DNA from: Phosphoribacter sp037046615
GTDB taxonomy: Bacteria > Actinomycetota > Actinomycetes > Actinomycetales > Dermatophilaceae
NCBI GenBank assembly: GCA_037046615.1
Contig: JBAOHD010000024.1
Coordinates: 4,032 to 68,031 of the forward strand
Direction of reading: 5' to 3'
Length of the DNA stretch: 64,000 nt
Part shown: piece after piece, positions 46,695 through 55,574 of the stretch
Position numbering within the stretch: the first letter of the stretch is position 1
Layout: each line of letters opens with the position of its first letter
Program-made: the position numbers and the translations under genes
Notes under the pieces: model-generated
Told to the model about the DNA's origin: nothing
Database searches by the model: none
Seen by the model: the letters and a program-made list of their open reading frames with translations, nothing else

Positions 46695-47089
46695 CAGGCT
46701 TCCAAATCGGCAGCCACAGCGCGCAGGACTTGGGCGACCTTTCCGGCGTGCCCCTTGTCGGGATACTTGCCGCGCCGCAGCGACTCAGAGGTGTTGTCCA
46801 GGAGTTTGATGAGGTCTTCGATGATGACGACCATGTCCTCGGCGGGCTTGCGGTGCGCCTGACGCTGGGCCGCCGCGACCGACGGCGTCGGCTCGAGCAC
46901 CCGCACCTGGAGTGCCTGCGAGCCGCGCCGACCCTCGACGATGCCGAACTCGACCCGGGTCCCACCCTTGAGAGTGGTCACGCCCTCGGGCAACGCATTG
47001 GCGTGGAGGAACACGTCGCCGCCGGCGTCGTCGGAAAGGAAGCCGAAGCCCTTCTCCGCGTCGTACCACTTGACTTTGCCTGTTGGCAC
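46694..47089 (-). CDS. Cold-shock domain protein with C-terminal extension
   Basis: 131 aa from GTG at 47,089 after GAGGTGGAAC. PTGKVKWYDAEKGFGFLSDDAGGDVFLHANALPEG carries RNP1 (KGFGFL) and RNP2 (DVFLH) for single-stranded nucleic-acid binding. Residues 70-131 add a helical extension (AEDMVVIIEDLIKLLDNTSESLRRGKYPDKGHAGKVAQVLRAVAADLEA). The length, about twice that of a plain Csp, fits the actinobacterial long form. Confidence 0.92.
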   Translation of the reverse strand: MPTGKVKWYDAEKGFGFLSDDAGGDVFLHANALPEGVTTLKGGTRVEFGIVEGRRGSQALQVRVLEPTPSVAAAQRQAHRKPAEDMVVIIEDLIKLLDNTSESLRRGKYPDKGHAGKVAQVLRAVAADLEA

Positions 47090-47280
47090 CGTTCCACCTC
47101 GTGCTCGTGTCCTGCTGGTCCGAGCGGGGTGTTGGTCGCCATCGAGGTCAGCCTCAAGGGTGTCTCGAGGCGGCCCGATGCTCCCGCTCATGGTGCGCGT
47201 CTGCGCCATCACAGCCTAATGGGCCGGTCACAGGGATTGGACGCGAACGGGGCTGGGACCGGGTCTGGGACACTGGCCAG

Positions 47281-49650
47281 ATGGCCACTCCCCGCAAAGC
47301 AGCAGCGGCTGCCGCCGCGAAGGCCACGATCACCTCGACCCCCCGCGCGAAGTCCCGTCCCCAGACGCCCCCGCAGCGCACCCCGATCACGTCGCTGGGC
47401 GACGATCTGCGACGCCGCAGCGACGAGGAACTCGTCGCACTCCTGCTCGCGCGGCCTGATCTGGCCCGCCCGGCGCCGGCCGACCTCACGGCGCTGTCGG
47501 CACGAGCCACGACGCGATCGAGCGTCAGCCGTGCCGTGGAGGATCTTGACCTCGGCTCGCTCCGACTGGCTCAAGCCGTCGTCGTCGCTGCCCACCCGCG
47601 ACCCGACGAGCCGCTCGACGTCGCCAGGATCGCGTCCCTTCTCGACGTGCCACTCCCGTCGGTCGTCGCGGGCTTGACGGACTTGTGGGCCCGGGCTCTG
47701 GTGTGGCGAGACGACGACGGATGGCGCCTGGTCCGAATGCTCGCCGACGTCCTCGGCCCCCATCCGGCCGGGCTGGGTCTGCCCGCCGACGAGGTCGCGG
47801 AGCGGCATCCCGCTCACACGCCTCCCCTGGGTTCAGCGCTGGACGAGTTGCTCGACACGGCGCCGGCTGCGGCTCGCGCAGTGCTCGACGCTCTCGTGTG
47901 GGGACCTCCGACAGCGGCCGTGCCCCCCTCCGGGGCGGGCAAGGAGGGAGCGACGTGGCTCGTCGAGCACGGTCTCGCGACCCGATCCGGGCTCGGCCAC
48001 ATCGCCCTCGTCCGGGAAGTCGCCCTCCATCTGCGCGGTGGGGTGATCCATCGAGACGCCCCGCTCGTGGCGCCCACCCCGGCCGGCGCGCCGATGGACC
48101 CGGCGACGGTCGATCGGGTCGCCGGAGTCCATGCTCGGCAACTGCTCGACTGGCTCGATGACCTCGCCCAGGAATGGGGTCGGGCTCCGGCACGTGTCCT
48201 GCGCTCCGGAGGGGTCGGGGTGCGCGACCTTACCCTCCTCGCGCGGGCCCTCGACGTGCCCCCCGACACCGCGACATTCATCGCCGAACTCGCGCTGGCC
48301 GCTGACCTCATCGCCAATGACGGCGAGCTCGTCCCCTCGTGGGTGCCGACGACCGAATATGAGACCTGGTCGGGCTACGCACCGGCAGAGCGATGGGCAG
48401 CGGTATGCCGTGCCTGGCGAGACACCCCGCGGGCGGCATACCTCGTGGGCGCGCCGATCGGGCGTTCTCAGACGGCCGGTGCACTCACCTCTGAGGTGAT
48501 CTACCCGCCTGTGCGAGCGCTCCGCCTCGACGTCCTCCACGCGCTGGCAGCCCAGCCCGCCGGGGCGCCGGTCACGGCCGACGAACTCACCGCCCTCATG
48601 CGCTGGCGACGACCCCTGCGCGACCCTCGCCAAATCGAGCGCGCCGTCCACGCCAGCCTCCGCGAGGCCGAGTTGCTCGGGGTCGTCGGTCTCGGCTCTC
48701 TCACGGGCGCCGGCCGCGCCCTCGCGACCACCGCGAGCGATGGCGAGATCGCCGCCGCGGCCAAGCGCGCCATGCCCGCACCGGTCGACCGAGTCCTGCT
48801 CCAAGGCGACCTGACCCTGGTAGCTCCAGGGCCGCTCGTCGCAACCCTCGACCGGTTCGTCAGGCTCGCCTGCGATATCGAATCGCGCGGCAGCGCAACG
48901 GTTTTCCGCATCACACCGACGTCGATCAGGCGGGCGCTCGACACCGGGATGACCGCCGACGAGTTGCTCGCCCGGTTCGCCGACGCGAGTTCGACCCCGG
49001 TGCCGCAGCCGCTGGATTATCTCGTCCGCGACGTCTCCCGGCGACACGGACAGGCGCGCGTTGGTGGCGCCACGGCATACCTGCGATGTGACGACGAGGC
49101 GGTCCTCGTCGCGATCCTCGCCGACCGCGCGCTCGCTCCGGCGATGTTGCGCCGGATCGCGCCCACTGTCCTGGTGTCACGGGCTGAGCCGACGACGCTG
49201 CTCGATCTCCTGCGTGACCACGGCTACGCGCCAGCGCAGGAGGCCTACGACGGCACCCTCGTGGTTTCTGCCCCCGTCGCCCGCCGCACCCGCGCGCGGC
49301 GACGCTCCGGCGACCTGGACCCTGTTCCCCCCACCGTCGATCACTCCGTCGCTGCTGCGGTCGTCTCCCATGTGCGGGCAGCACCCGCGAGACCAGCTCC
49401 ACTGTGGGCCGGCTCCCGAAGCGGGCCGACCTTGTCGTCGTCGCCGACGGACACCGCGCATCTGTTGCGGGAGGCGCTGGCCGACTCGCGCACCCTCTGG
49501 CTCGGGTATGCCGACGCCAACGGCCGCACCGCCCGTCACCTCGTGCGCCCCGTGCGACTCGAAGGCGGACGGCTGTATGCCGTGTCCGGTGAGTCCGCGT
49601 CCGAGCAGCTCTTCGTCGTCCACCGGATCACCGGCGTCGCCCTCGCCTGA
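47281..49650 (+). CDS. Helicase-associated (Helicase_C_3) domain protein
   Basis: 789 aa from ATG at 47,281 (MATPRKAAAAAAAKATITS). LGDDLRRRSDEELVALLLARPDLARPAPADLTALSARATTRSSV is the typical N-terminus. Tandem winged-helix-like segments follow. Late pieces APVDRVLLQGDLTLVAPGPLVATLDRFVRLACDIESRGSATVFRITPTSIRRALD belong to the XPB/Ssl2-like C-terminal family. The end (TLWLGYADANGRTARHLVRPVRLEGGRLYAVSGESASEQLFVVHRI) looks WYL-like. No Walker motifs. The xpb gene lies 1.7 kb downstream, a common actinobacterial pairing. Confidence 0.85.
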   Translation: MATPRKAAAAAAAKATITSTPRAKSRPQTPPQRTPITSLGDDLRRRSDEELVALLLARPDLARPAPADLTALSARATTRSSVSRAVEDLDLGSLRLAQAVVVAAHPRPDEPLDVARIASLLDVPLPSVVAGLTDLWARALVWRDDDGWRLVRMLADVLGPHPAGLGLPADEVAERHPAHTPPLGSALDELLDTAPAAARAVLDALVWGPPTAAVPPSGAGKEGATWLVEHGLATRSGLGHIALVREVALHLRGGVIHRDAPLVAPTPAGAPMDPATVDRVAGVHARQLLDWLDDLAQEWGRAPARVLRSGGVGVRDLTLLARALDVPPDTATFIAELALAADLIANDGELVPSWVPTTEYETWSGYAPAERWAAVCRAWRDTPRAAYLVGAPIGRSQTAGALTSEVIYPPVRALRLDVLHALAAQPAGAPVTADELTALMRWRRPLRDPRQIERAVHASLREAELLGVVGLGSLTGAGRALATTASDGEIAAAAKRAMPAPVDRVLLQGDLTLVAPGPLVATLDRFVRLACDIESRGSATVFRITPTSIRRALDTGMTADELLARFADASSTPVPQPLDYLVRDVSRRHGQARVGGATAYLRCDDEAVLVAILADRALAPAMLRRIAPTVLVSRAEPTTLLDLLRDHGYAPAQEAYDGTLVVSAPVARRTRARRRSGDLDPVPPTVDHSVAAAVVSHVRAAPARPAPLWAGSRSGPTLSSSPTDTAHLLREALADSRTLWLGYADANGRTARHLVRPVRLEGGRLYAVSGESASEQLFVVHRITGVALA

Positions 49651-49652
49651 GG

Positions 49653-50591
49653 TCAGTCGCGCGCGAGCGCCGTCACGACTCGGCTCGCCGACGGTCGGCC
49701 GAGGTGCCCGGCCATCCACGCGGACGTGTTCACGAGGGCCTCGAAGTCGATCCCGGTCGCGACCCCCGCGCCGTGCAGCGCCCACACGAGATCTTCCGTC
49801 GCGAGGTTGCCGGTCGCGCTCTTGGCGTAGGGGCAGCCGCCCAGGCCGCCGGCGGACGAATCGACGATGGTCACCCCTTCGCGGAGGGCCGCCAGGGTGT
49901 TGGCGAGGGCCTGCCCGTAGGTGTCGTGGAAGTGGACCGCGATGGCCTCCCGCTGGATGCCCGCATGGTCGAGCCCGTCGAGGAGGGCGCGCACATGGCC
50001 GGTGGTCGCCACGCCGATGGTGTCGCCGAGACTGAGTTCTTGGCAGCCGAGATCCATGAGTTGGGTGGCCGCATCGACGACCTGGGCGACCGGCACATCG
50101 CCTTCCCACGGGTCACCGAAACACATCGACACATAGGCCCGCACCCATAACCCCGACTCGCGCGCCCGCGTGACGACCGGCGCAAACATCGCGACTGACT
50201 CAGCGATGCTGCGACCAAGGTTCTTGCGAGCGAACGTCTCGGTGGCGCTGCCAAAGATCGCGATGGCTTGCGCCCCGCTGGCCATGGCGCGATCAAGGCC
50301 GCGCTCGTTGGGGACGAGGACGGGGCGGTCGACGGCCACACCCGTGGGGCCGAGCAGGGCCAGGACGTCTGCGGCGTCGGCGAGTTGGGGCACCCACTGC
50401 GGGTTGACGAAAGAGGTCGTCTCGATAACGGGCAGGCCCGCCGCGGCGAGGCGGGTGATGAACTCCGCCTTAACCGAGGCCGGCACGACCGTCTTTTCGT
50501 TTTGCAGACCGTCACGGGCGCCGACCTCGTAGATCGTGACTCGGGGTGGGAGGGTTGGGTCTCGCTCCACCTGGGGTGACCGCACGAGCAC
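49653..50591 (-). CDS. Hydroxymethylglutaryl-CoA lyase
   Basis: Cleaves HMG-CoA to acetoacetate and acetyl-CoA in leucine breakdown. 312 aa. VTIYEVGARDGLQNEKTVVP (metal/substrate Arg-Asp), IETTSFVNPQWVPQLADA, VRAYVSMCFGDPWEGDV, VHFHDTYGQALANTLAAL (His metal ligands) and VDSSAGGLGGCPYAKSATGNLATEDLVWAL, which includes the HMG-CoA lyase signature Cys. Isolated from other leucine genes here. Confidence 0.93.
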   Translation of the reverse strand: MLVRSPQVERDPTLPPRVTIYEVGARDGLQNEKTVVPASVKAEFITRLAAAGLPVIETTSFVNPQWVPQLADAADVLALLGPTGVAVDRPVLVPNERGLDRAMASGAQAIAIFGSATETFARKNLGRSIAESVAMFAPVVTRARESGLWVRAYVSMCFGDPWEGDVPVAQVVDAATQLMDLGCQELSLGDTIGVATTGHVRALLDGLDHAGIQREAIAVHFHDTYGQALANTLAALREGVTIVDSSAGGLGGCPYAKSATGNLATEDLVWALHGAGVATGIDFEALVNTSAWMAGHLGRPSASRVVTALARD

Positions 50592-50701
50592 GTCCTTTCC
50601 TCAAGGTCCTTCGATTCTGGCACCCGGTCTCGCCAGATGCGAGCGTCGCCCGCCTCGCGCCGTCACCAGGTACCCTCACCCTGGACTGTCAAGGAGGCCC
50701 C

Positions 50702-51301
50702 GTGAGCGACCACGATCCGCACAATCCGTCACCGGCAGCGGACCCGACACCGTTCGCTCCGCCCTCACCTCCGGCCGGAGCGCCCACACCTGCACCTGCA
50801 CCTGCACCACTTCCGTATGCCGGGCAACAGGCCCATTCGGGGCAGCCGCCGTATGCCGGGCCGCCGCAGCCGGGCTACCCACCCCCACCCACGGCCTACC
50901 CTCAGTACGGCGCACCAGGCACCACGGCATACCCACCTCCGGGTGGGCCCCCGCGATCCGGGCCTTACCCACCGCCGGCCGGCTATCAGCCAAGCCCCTA
51001 CGGCCAGGGCGGGGGGCCCGGCCCTGGCGCCCCGGCATACCCAGCCCAGCTCGGATCGCGCCCACTGGCCCCGAGCAAGGTCTCGCCGATCATGCTCCTC
51101 GTGACGTCTGCCCTCGGGGTGCTCCTGACGGGTCTCGTCGGTCCACCGAGTCTCGTGATGTCGATCATCGCCCTCATGCGCGGCTCGACGGAGCCGGCCA
51201 AGGCCGCCCGCATGACAAAGCTCGGCTGGATCGTCCTGGCCGTCAACGCCGTCGTCGGCATCCCGCTGATCATCCTGCTCATCATCTGGCTGCGACGTTG
51301 A
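50702..51301 (+). CDS. Proline-rich DUF4190-like membrane protein
   Basis: 199 aa from GTG at 50,702, with AAGGAGG upstream. Residues 1-120 are Pro/Gly/Tyr-rich (PYAGPPQPGYPPPP, AYPPPGGPP). The C-terminus has two TM helices (SPIMLLVTSALGVLLTGLVGPPSLVMSIIALMRG and LGWIVLAVNAVVGIPLIILLIIWL). Several octamers lie in its Tyr-Ala codons. Function unknown. Confidence 0.8.
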   Translation: MSDHDPHNPSPAADPTPFAPPSPPAGAPTPAPAPAPLPYAGQQAHSGQPPYAGPPQPGYPPPPTAYPQYGAPGTTAYPPPGGPPRSGPYPPPAGYQPSPYGQGGGPGPGAPAYPAQLGSRPLAPSKVSPIMLLVTSALGVLLTGLVGPPSLVMSIIALMRGSTEPAKAARMTKLGWIVLAVNAVVGIPLIILLIIWLRR

Positions 51302-51305
51302 GGCG

Positions 51306-52941
51306 ATGACTGACGGACCCCTGATCGTCCAGAGCGACAAGACCCTCCTGCTTGAGGTCGACCACGCGCAGGCTGACGCAGCCCGGCGCGCGATCGCGCC
51401 GTTTGCCGAGCTCGAGCGCGCACCGGAACACATCCACACCTATCGCGTGACCTCCCTCGGGCTGTGGAACGCCCGCGCGGCCGGGCATGACGCCGAGCAG
51501 GTCATCGATGCGCTCCTGCGCTATAGCCGGTATGCCGTGCCCCAGCCCCTCTTGCTCGACATCGCCGAGACGATGTCCCGCTATGGCCGCCTGACCCTCG
51601 AAAAGCACCCCACCCACGGTCTCGTGCTCCACACAACCGACCGGCCAGTGCTCGAAGAAGTGTTGCGGCACAAGCGGATCCAGCCGCTCCTTGGGGCGAG
51701 GGTGGACGCGGACACGGTCGCGGTCCACCCCTCCGAGCGAGGCCACGTCAAACAGGAGTTGCTCAAGGTCGGCTGGCCCGCCGAAGACCTCGCCGGATAT
51801 GTCAACGGCGAGGCCCACCCGATCGCCCTGCGCGAAGAGGGCTGGACGATGCGGCCCTATCAACGGCATGCCGTCGATGGGTTCTGGCACGGCGGGTCAG
51901 GTGTCGTCGTGCTCCCCTGCGGCGCCGGCAAGACGATCGTCGGCGCTGGGGCGATGGCCGCGGCGGGCGCGACGACCCTCATCCTCGTGACCAATACGGT
52001 GGCGGCGCGACAGTGGAAGGACGAGTTGCTGCGGCGCACCACCCTCACGGAGGCGGAGATCGGCGAATACTCCGGCACCCGCAAGGAGATCCGGCCGGTG
52101 ACGATCGCGACCTACCAGGTCATGGCCGTCCGCCGGAAGGGCGTCTACGCCCACCTCGAGTTGCTCGATGCCCGCGACTGGGGGCTCATCGTCTACGACG
52201 AGGTGCACCTGCTCCCCGCACCGATCTTCCGGATGACCGCAGACCTGCAGGCCCGTCGGCGCCTCGGACTCACCGCCACCCTCGTCCGCGAGGACGGTCG
52301 CGAGTGCAGATGTCTTCTCCCTCATCGGACCCAAACGATTCGACGCGCCGTGGAAGGACATCGAGGCCCAGGGATACATCGCGCCCGCCGATTGCGTCGA
52401 GGTCCGCGTCACCCTCCCCGAGGGCGAGCGGATGGTGTATGCCGTGGCCGAGCCTGAAGACCGCTACCGGCTCGCGTCCTGCACCGCCGTCAAGGACCGC
52501 GTCGTCGAGCAACTCGTGGCACGGCATACGGGAGATCCCACTCTGGTCATCGGGCAATACCTCGACCAGCTCGAGACCCTGGCCGGTCGCCTCGACGCTC
52601 CGCTCATCACGGGCGAAACCCCTGTGGCTCAGCGGCAGAAGCTTTTCGACGCCTTCCGGCGCGGTGAGGTGCGGCTGCTCGTCGTGAGTAAAGTCGCCAA
52701 CTTCTCGGTCGATCTGCCGGAAGCGTCGGTGGCGATCCAAGTGTCGGGCACGTTCGGCTCACGGCAGGAGGAGGCGCAGCGGCTCGGGCGTCTCCTGCGC
52801 CCCAAGGCCGACGGGCGGTCGGCCCACTTCTATTCGGTGGTATCGCGGGACACCGTGGACGCCGATTTCGCCGCCCATCGGCAGCGGTTCTTGGCGGAGC
52901 AGGGTTACGCCTATCGGATCCTCGACGCCGACGACCTCTGA
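51306..52941 (+). CDS. DNA repair helicase XPB, one frameshift
   Basis: SF2 3'-to-5' helicase. N-terminal damage-recognition-like domain (residues 1-165), MRPYQRHAVDGFWHGGSGVVVLPCGAGKTIVGAGAM with Walker A Lys at 209, GLIVYDEVHLLPAP with the DEVH box near 298, RRLGLTATLVREDGRE, then a +1 indel at 52,305. DVFSLIGPKRFDAPWKDIEAQGYIAPADCVEVRV, VIGQYLDQLETLAGRL and SGTFGSRQEEAQRLGRLLRPK (motif VI) follow. Corrected length about 545 aa, standard for bacterial XPB. Four bases after the membrane-protein stop. Confidence 0.94.
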
Positions 52942-52951
52942 CCAGCCCGGG

Positions 52952-53785
52952 TTAGGGCGCGCGGTCCACGAACGGACGGCGGTATGCCGCGTGCGGATCG
53001 GGTGCGCGAGGGCCGTGACCGTTGCCATCGAAGGACCCTGGCATCTCTGACGCTGCGAGAGGATCCGGCTCGATCACAACGGCACGGACGGGCTCAGGGA
53101 AGCTCGAGCCTGAGGGGGGCGCCGGCTCGTGCCTGAGATCGGAAGTTGTCTCCGACCCGACGGCACCCGCGGCTTCGGGTGTGGTCCCCGAGTCTGGCAG
53201 CGAGTCGGGCGCGTCATCGGGCTCGGACGCCACCGCGGGCCCGGGCTGAAAGGCCAGGTTGGCGAAGACAGCGACGAGGGCCAGACAGATCAGGGCGTGA
53301 CCGCCCCACGTATAGGGCGAGTAGTCATCGCTATGCCTCAGCACGCCGAACGCCGCGAGAACCGGCTCCGCGAGCTTCGTGGCGAGCAGCGGCGACAGCA
53401 CTGCGAGCGTGTAGACCGCCCCGACGACGAGGCCGCCAAGTGCGGCGACCCGGGGCCAGCGCTCCGAAGGTCCAGCAGCACGATGAACCGCCACCACCGA
53501 TGCCGCCATGACGAGAGCCACCAGCGGCACGGTGCTCCACTCGACATTGCCGATCCGCATCAGCAGGACAAGGCCCACATTTGTGAGGGGATTGCCCGTC
53601 AATTGCGGGGCCTCGACCTGCTGCCCTGACTCCGTGACCACCTCAAAGAGGAAGTCATCGAGGCCCTTCGACGCCGCGACGAGAGCGCCGACCCAGGCGA
53701 CCGCCGCGGCATACAGCGGAAGCACGAGCCAGAGCGGGACGACGCGGCGCAGCCAGCGCGCTCGATCCCCTGAAGCTGTCGCCAC
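52952..53785 (-). CDS. Hypothetical four-helix membrane protein
   Basis: 277 aa. TM helices at about residues 15-37 (VVPLWLVLPLYAAAVAWVGALVA), 70-100, 110-135 and 160-180 (HALICLALVAVFANLAFQP), followed by an acidic Pro/Ser/Glu-rich cytoplasmic tail. No family recognised. Convergent with the XPB gene. Confidence 0.7.
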   Translation of the reverse strand: MATASGDRARWLRRVVPLWLVLPLYAAAVAWVGALVAASKGLDDFLFEVVTESGQQVEAPQLTGNPLTNVGLVLLMRIGNVEWSTVPLVALVMAASVVAVHRAAGPSERWPRVAALGGLVVGAVYTLAVLSPLLATKLAEPVLAAFGVLRHSDDYSPYTWGGHALICLALVAVFANLAFQPGPAVASEPDDAPDSLPDSGTTPEAAGAVGSETTSDLRHEPAPPSGSSFPEPVRAVVIEPDPLAASEMPGSFDGNGHGPRAPDPHAAYRRPFVDRAP

Positions 53786-53903
53786 GGCGTCACTCTACGG
53801 CTCACCCGAGCGCACAGGTCCGTCATAGGCACCCCTCAGTGCTCACCCAAGATCGCGAGGTCCCATGGCCGCATGAGCCAGTTGGACACCGCACCTTCTG
53901 CCG

Positions 53904-55130
53904 ATGCCTCCGACGTCACCCGACCCACGTGGGGTCTATCCGCCTGGGTTCGGCTCCAACCCGCCCTCCCCCACGATCCCCCCGATTCCCTCGATTCCCC
54001 CGGTGACAGTCCACCGATCGCGGCGCCGCGCAGCCGACCTCGTGGTCGTCGCGGTCCTCGCCGCCGGTCTCGTCTCAAGCGGGACGTATGCCGTGACCCG
54101 CCCCAGCACCCCGACCACAGGTGCCACGGCGACACCGATCGCCGCACGCACGGTCGCTCCGGTGGTCCAGGCCGATGGCACGGCCCCCGATTGGGCAGCG
54201 ACGGCGGCTGCGGTGGCACCGAGCGTCGTCTCAGTCAAGGTCACGAGCCCCCGCGCGGAAGGAGAAGGGTCGGGCGTCATCCTCGACGCCGCGGGGCACA
54301 TCCTCACGAACAATCACGTGGCCACCGGGGCCGGCTCTGGAGCCACCATCTCGGTAACCCTGCACGACGGTCGTTCGTATGCCGCGACGATCGCCGGTCT
54401 CGACGCCGCCACGGATCTGGCGGTCCTCACCCTGCAGGCGCCGCCACCGGACCTCGTCCCCATCGCCCTCGGAGACTCCGACGCGCTCACCGTGGGCCAG
54501 CAGGTCATGGCGGTGGGGAACCCTTTGGGGCTCGCCGGCACGGTCACGACGGGGATCGTGTCTGCGCTCGATCGGCCAGTCAGCACCGGCTCATCCGAGT
54601 CGAGCAGCCGAGCGGCCGGTGAGCCGGTGGTCGTCAATGCGATCCAGACCTCGGCAGCGATCAACCCGGGCAACTCCGGAGGGGCGCTCGTCACGGGCAG
54701 TGGTCAGCTCATCGGGATCAACTCGTCGATCGCGTCCCTCGGCTCGGCATCAGGCCAGAGCGGCAATATCGGCATCGGGTTTGCCATCCCGGTCAACGAG
54801 GCCAAGGCAATCGCCGACCAACTCGTGACCAAGGGCGCGGCCGACCATGCCTATCTTGGGATCTCGTCCGCCGACGGCACGGTGACCGACGGGTCTGCCT
54901 CACGGGCTGCGGCGACCATCACGTCGGTCTCCTCTGGCACCCCGGCCGCATCGGCCGGACTGCGAGTCGGCGATGCCGTCGTCGCTGTCGGAGGAAAGCG
55001 GATCGACTCATCCTTGGCCCTCGTCGCTGCGATCCGAGCGAGGCAGGTCGGTGACGTCGTGCCAGTGACGGTCGTGCGCGACGGACAGCGCAGCGACATC
55101 ACGGTGACGTTGGTGGCTCGACCGACGTGA
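53904..55130 (+). CDS. HtrA/DegP-like S1C serine protease with PDZ domain
   Basis: 408 aa. Pro-rich cytoplasmic lead, one TM helix (ADLVVVAVLAAGLVSSGTYAV, about 44-64), then the trypsin-like domain with His138 (LTNNHVAT), Asp171 (ATDLAVL) and Ser258 (NPGNSGGAL). A C-terminal PDZ domain (about 310-405) has AYLGISSADG and AASAGLRVGDAVVAVGG. Extracytoplasmic quality-control protease. A possible better N-terminus (MSQLDTAPSADASD, ATG at 53,873) lies in another frame, so one indel may hide the true start. Confidence 0.93.
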   Translation: MPPTSPDPRGVYPPGFGSNPPSPTIPPIPSIPPVTVHRSRRRAADLVVVAVLAAGLVSSGTYAVTRPSTPTTGATATPIAARTVAPVVQADGTAPDWAATAAAVAPSVVSVKVTSPRAEGEGSGVILDAAGHILTNNHVATGAGSGATISVTLHDGRSYAATIAGLDAATDLAVLTLQAPPPDLVPIALGDSDALTVGQQVMAVGNPLGLAGTVTTGIVSALDRPVSTGSSESSSRAAGEPVVVNAIQTSAAINPGNSGGALVTGSGQLIGINSSIASLGSASGQSGNIGIGFAIPVNEAKAIADQLVTKGAADHAYLGISSADGTVTDGSASRAAATITSVSSGTPAASAGLRVGDAVVAVGGKRIDSSLALVAAIRARQVGDVVPVTVVRDGQRSDITVTLVARPT

Positions 55131-55142
55131 TGAGTGGGGCCA

Positions 55143-55180
55143 GGTTGTGCCGACAGCGTCAAAGGCATGTCGGCACAACC
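55143..55180 (+). terminator. Stem-loop terminator after the HtrA gene
   Basis: GGTTGTGCCGACA (55,143-55,155) pairs perfectly with TGTCGGCACAACC (55,168-55,180), 13 bp with a 12-base loop, 12 bases after the stop. Confidence 0.8.
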
Positions 55181-55574
55181 GGCTCAGATCCCCCCAGGCC
55201 ACACACACACGTATCCGTCCGCGTCCCCCCGGAGCAGACGCCTTCCACGCCCCCCGGCCACCGTCTCCCCGGCACGTCGTGCCCGGTGGCCATCCTGGCG
55301 CGCCCATCCCACTCCCCTGGGACTGCGCGCGGTTCGCCCTTCCGGCTGGTCCCCCCCGGAACCCTCCGGAAGGACGAACCACGATGCCATTCCCCCGACC
55401 CAGGGCATCCCACCCAAGTCGCTGGCTCGGATATGAGACGAGGTCCCCCGCCGGTCATGACAGGGTTTTTGCGAAATCTTGAAAATCTCTTCTGCGCGGG
55501 GTCCGCAAGGTGGGTCGAGGGCAGCATGGCCACGGGTCCCCGTGCTAGAGGGGCGCACGGCATACTGGCTCCTC
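55181..55574. other. 394-base intergenic region before the HelD gene
   Basis: No supported gene. An AT-richer patch at 55,455-55,495 (CAGGGTTTTTGCGAAATCTTGAAAATCTC) may contain the promoter of the helicase gene. One octamer lies at 55,558. No known RNA element recognised. Confidence 0.5.
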
